This document shows, piece after piece, positions 20,360-21,862 of a DNA stretch of 21,862 nucleotides; position 1 is the stretch's first letter; each line of letters opens with the position of its first letter. Position numbers and translations under genes: made by a program. The notes below the pieces were generated by a model that was given only the letters and a program-made list of their open reading frames with translations, was not told the DNA's origin and ran no database searches. The stretch is from NCBI GenBank assembly GCA_029856445.1, contig JAHQWY010000019.1:1-21862 (forward strand), in the 5' to 3' direction. The stretch is from Promethearchaeia archaeon. GTDB taxonomy: Archaea; Asgardarchaeota; Lokiarchaeia; Sigyniarchaeales; SOKP01.

Positions 20360-21862
20360 TCACTCCGCAAATTCATATTTAATTTTCAAAGTAACTATAA
20401 CATGAGGTTTTAATTCTATTTCAAGATAGTTTTGATTAAAATCAATTATATTTGATTTTATATTATTCTTAGGTTTCTCTTCAAGAAAGTTAACTATTTC
20501 AGCATTTCTAATCGAAATTTTCTCATAAAAAGCTAATCTTGCATTTTGAGATTCGGATGAAATATTATAAATTCTAACAATTATAAAATTTCCCTCCTCT
20601 GCTTTTTTCAGGGCACTTAATAAAACATTTTTATTATCTATTTCAAGAAAGCATAAGAAGGGAGGAAGATAAGACTCAATTTGTCTTGTTTTAGATCTAC
20701 CAAGGTATGAAATGATGCCTGTTGGATTTAACATAACCTTATCGGAAGTTCTAATAGCACTTTGAGCCATTGCTGGGAAGACTGGTTCTAATCTATTATT
20801 AAATTCTTTTCCTCTTAGATGAATATTTGAATATAACCAACTTGACTTTGATTCTGTGGTAATAGATATTTCAAAAGTATGGGTGCCCAAACATTGAGCT
20901 CCTGGGGTTTTAAAACCAGGACCTGCATGAGACCTTCTTGTACTGAAATCATCACGAGACAGCCATTCAATACAGCGTAGAAGAGTAATAGCAAAAGTTA
21001 TTGTTTTATCATCATTAACAATTGCTTCATATTCAGGTAAACCCTTATTTAATACAGCAAAAGTTCTTAAATCATCGCTGATTGATATAAAATCTTTTTG
21101 ATGATTAGTAGGTAAAGGATTTTGAACCCATTTATTTGCCTTAGGTAATTCAACATTTCTGGGTACGACATAAAAATGTCCATCAACATGAACCACATCA
21201 GATTTTATCTTAGTTGGGAATAATGCACGAATTCTGTGATCTCGACTATTATTTTCATATATAATTTTGAAATCTATTCTCTTAATAGTTCTATATAATG
21301 AAATATAAATTATTATTTTGTTATCAACCAACCATTCTTCTCTGTTATATCGATCTTCTGTAAGAGAATGAGGAAGCTTTAGGTCTAACCTCAGTTTGAA
21401 GGTTTTTTGAGATGGACCATCTATATATACAGATTTTTCAAATAGAGCAGCATCTTCAGTAGAGAATCTTAAATCTATCTGATTTTCTTTTGGTCCAGAA
21501 AAATCGTATTCGTCTCCCCAATCTCCCACATCTTCGATTTCACAGATATTCTCGTAGAATATTCCTGCTTCCTTATCTTTAACGCTAATTTGACCATCTG
21601 ACTTAATTTCAACAAGATAAAATTCATTTTCTAAGAAATCTTTAGTAATTCTAAATTCTTTAATTTCAAGATTAAAGGAGTTCTCAGACTCTATAGGAAC
21701 TAAATAATATACTTTATAACCTAATGCAGGAACTTCAGCTAAAAATGAGATCTTATGGCTAATTCCTAGCTTTCGCGTAAACCTTGGTTTTTCTTCAACA
21801 CCCCAATATTGATATTCAATTTCATTATCATCAGAGTCAATTAATTTAAGGTTATAGGGTAA
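20360..21862 (-). CDS. Glycoside hydrolase family 38 (alpha-mannosidase) C-terminal part, N-terminus beyond window edge
   Basis: The frame is open from the right edge down to the stop at 20360, about 500 residues; I translated the part upstream of the internal GTG 21529 by hand and found no stop. Family 38 beta-domain motifs are clear: EVPALGYKVYYLVP, LENEFYLVEIKSDG then KDKEAGIFYENI, DVGDWGDEYDFSGP, FAVLNKGLPEYEA, and LLRCIEWLSRDDFSTRR followed by SHAGPGFKTPGAQ. These are typical of prokaryotic alpha-mannosidases and mannosylglycerate hydrolases. The catalytic domain with the nucleophile Asp and zinc site is outside the window, so activity cannot be judged. It converges on the membrane hydrolase gene with a 42-bp gap and has no visible link to isoprenoid synthesis, apart from the possibility of glycan turnover. 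Confidence 0.88.
   Translation of the reverse strand, partial: LPYNLKLIDSDDNEIEYQYWGVEEKPRFTRKLGISHKISFLAEVPALGYKVYYLVPIESENSFNLEIKEFRITKDFLENEFYLVEIKSDGQISVKDKEAGIFYENICEIEDVGDWGDEYDFSGPKENQIDLRFSTEDAALFEKSVYIDGPSQKTFKLRLDLKLPHSLTEDRYNREEWLVDNKIIIYISLYRTIKRIDFKIIYENNSRDHRIRALFPTKIKSDVVHVDGHFYVVPRNVELPKANKWVQNPLPTNHQKDFISISDDLRTFAVLNKGLPEYEAIVNDDKTITFAITLLRCIEWLSRDDFSTRRSHAGPGFKTPGAQCLGTHTFEISITTESKSSWLYSNIHLRGKEFNNRLEPVFPAMAQSAIRTSDKVMLNPTGIISYLGRSKTRQIESYLPPFLCFLEIDNKNVLLSALKKAEEGNFIIVRIYNISSESQNARLAFYEKISIRNAEIVNFLEEKPKNNIKSNIIDFNQNYLEIELKPHVIVTLKIKYEFAE

Noticed and set aside
1..21862. tRNA or rRNA genes, CRISPR array, insertion sequence or integrase
   Set aside because: I looked for cloverleaf-like GC-richer segments, regularly spaced repeats, terminal inverted repeats and transposase motifs and saw none.

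Overview
The window is an AT-rich (roughly one-third GC by eye) stretch of prokaryotic chromosome that reads as archaeal, most likely an Asgard archaeon (Lokiarchaeia-like). The reasons are a complete archaeal-type mevalonate pathway (phosphomevalonate dehydratase of the AcnX family, a UbiD-like decarboxylase with its UbiX partner, isopentenyl phosphate kinase, type 2 IPP isomerase), prenyl synthases for ether lipids and dolichol, TATA-like elements close to start codons, and a small longin/roadblock-like protein of the kind common in Asgard genomes. The assignment to Asgard is an inference; no rRNA or other phylogenetic marker is present. I found no tRNA, rRNA, CRISPR array, insertion sequence or phage gene.

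Layout. (1) 1-3128, minus: a GCS2-type carboxylate-amine ligase followed by an amidohydrolase-related protein cut by the left edge. (2) 3212-5851, minus: a cis-prenyltransferase (uppS-like) followed by a large unrecognised protein with a beta-rich front, a coiled coil, a helical middle and an alpha/beta end. (3) 6022-6483, plus: a DinB-like four-helix protein behind a palindrome. (4) 6888-15855, plus: the mevalonate cluster in pathway-like order: HMG-CoA synthase, class II HMG-CoA reductase, UbiD-like anhydromevalonate phosphate decarboxylase, AcnX large and small subunits, mevalonate kinase, isopentenyl phosphate kinase, IPP isomerase type 2. From the decarboxylase onward the genes are packed with 0-42 bp gaps or short overlaps and carry Shine-Dalgarno sites, so they form an operon. 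(5) 15866-18435, minus, converging on the cluster: trans-prenyl diphosphate synthase, UbiX flavin prenyltransferase, the longin-like protein and a small Cys-rich protein. (6) 18629-20317, plus: a membrane alpha/beta hydrolase with a polytopic C-terminal half. (7) 20360-21862, minus: the C-terminal part of a GH38 alpha-mannosidase, cut by the right edge.

Together the genes from 5.1 to 18.4 kb take acetoacetyl-CoA plus acetyl-CoA through HMG-CoA, mevalonate, mevalonate 5-phosphate, trans-anhydromevalonate 5-phosphate, isopentenyl phosphate and IPP/DMAPP to all-trans prenyl diphosphates (ether lipids) and cis-polyprenyl diphosphates (sugar-carrier lipid). UbiX is present to make the prenylated flavin that the UbiD-like enzyme needs. 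Only acetoacetyl-CoA thiolase is missing. The most unusual sequence-level points are an IPP isomerase with His in place of the highly conserved Gln of the catalytic N-x-x-Q-E motif, and an HMG-CoA synthase with a large insertion and a C-terminal extension carrying a Cys/His cluster.
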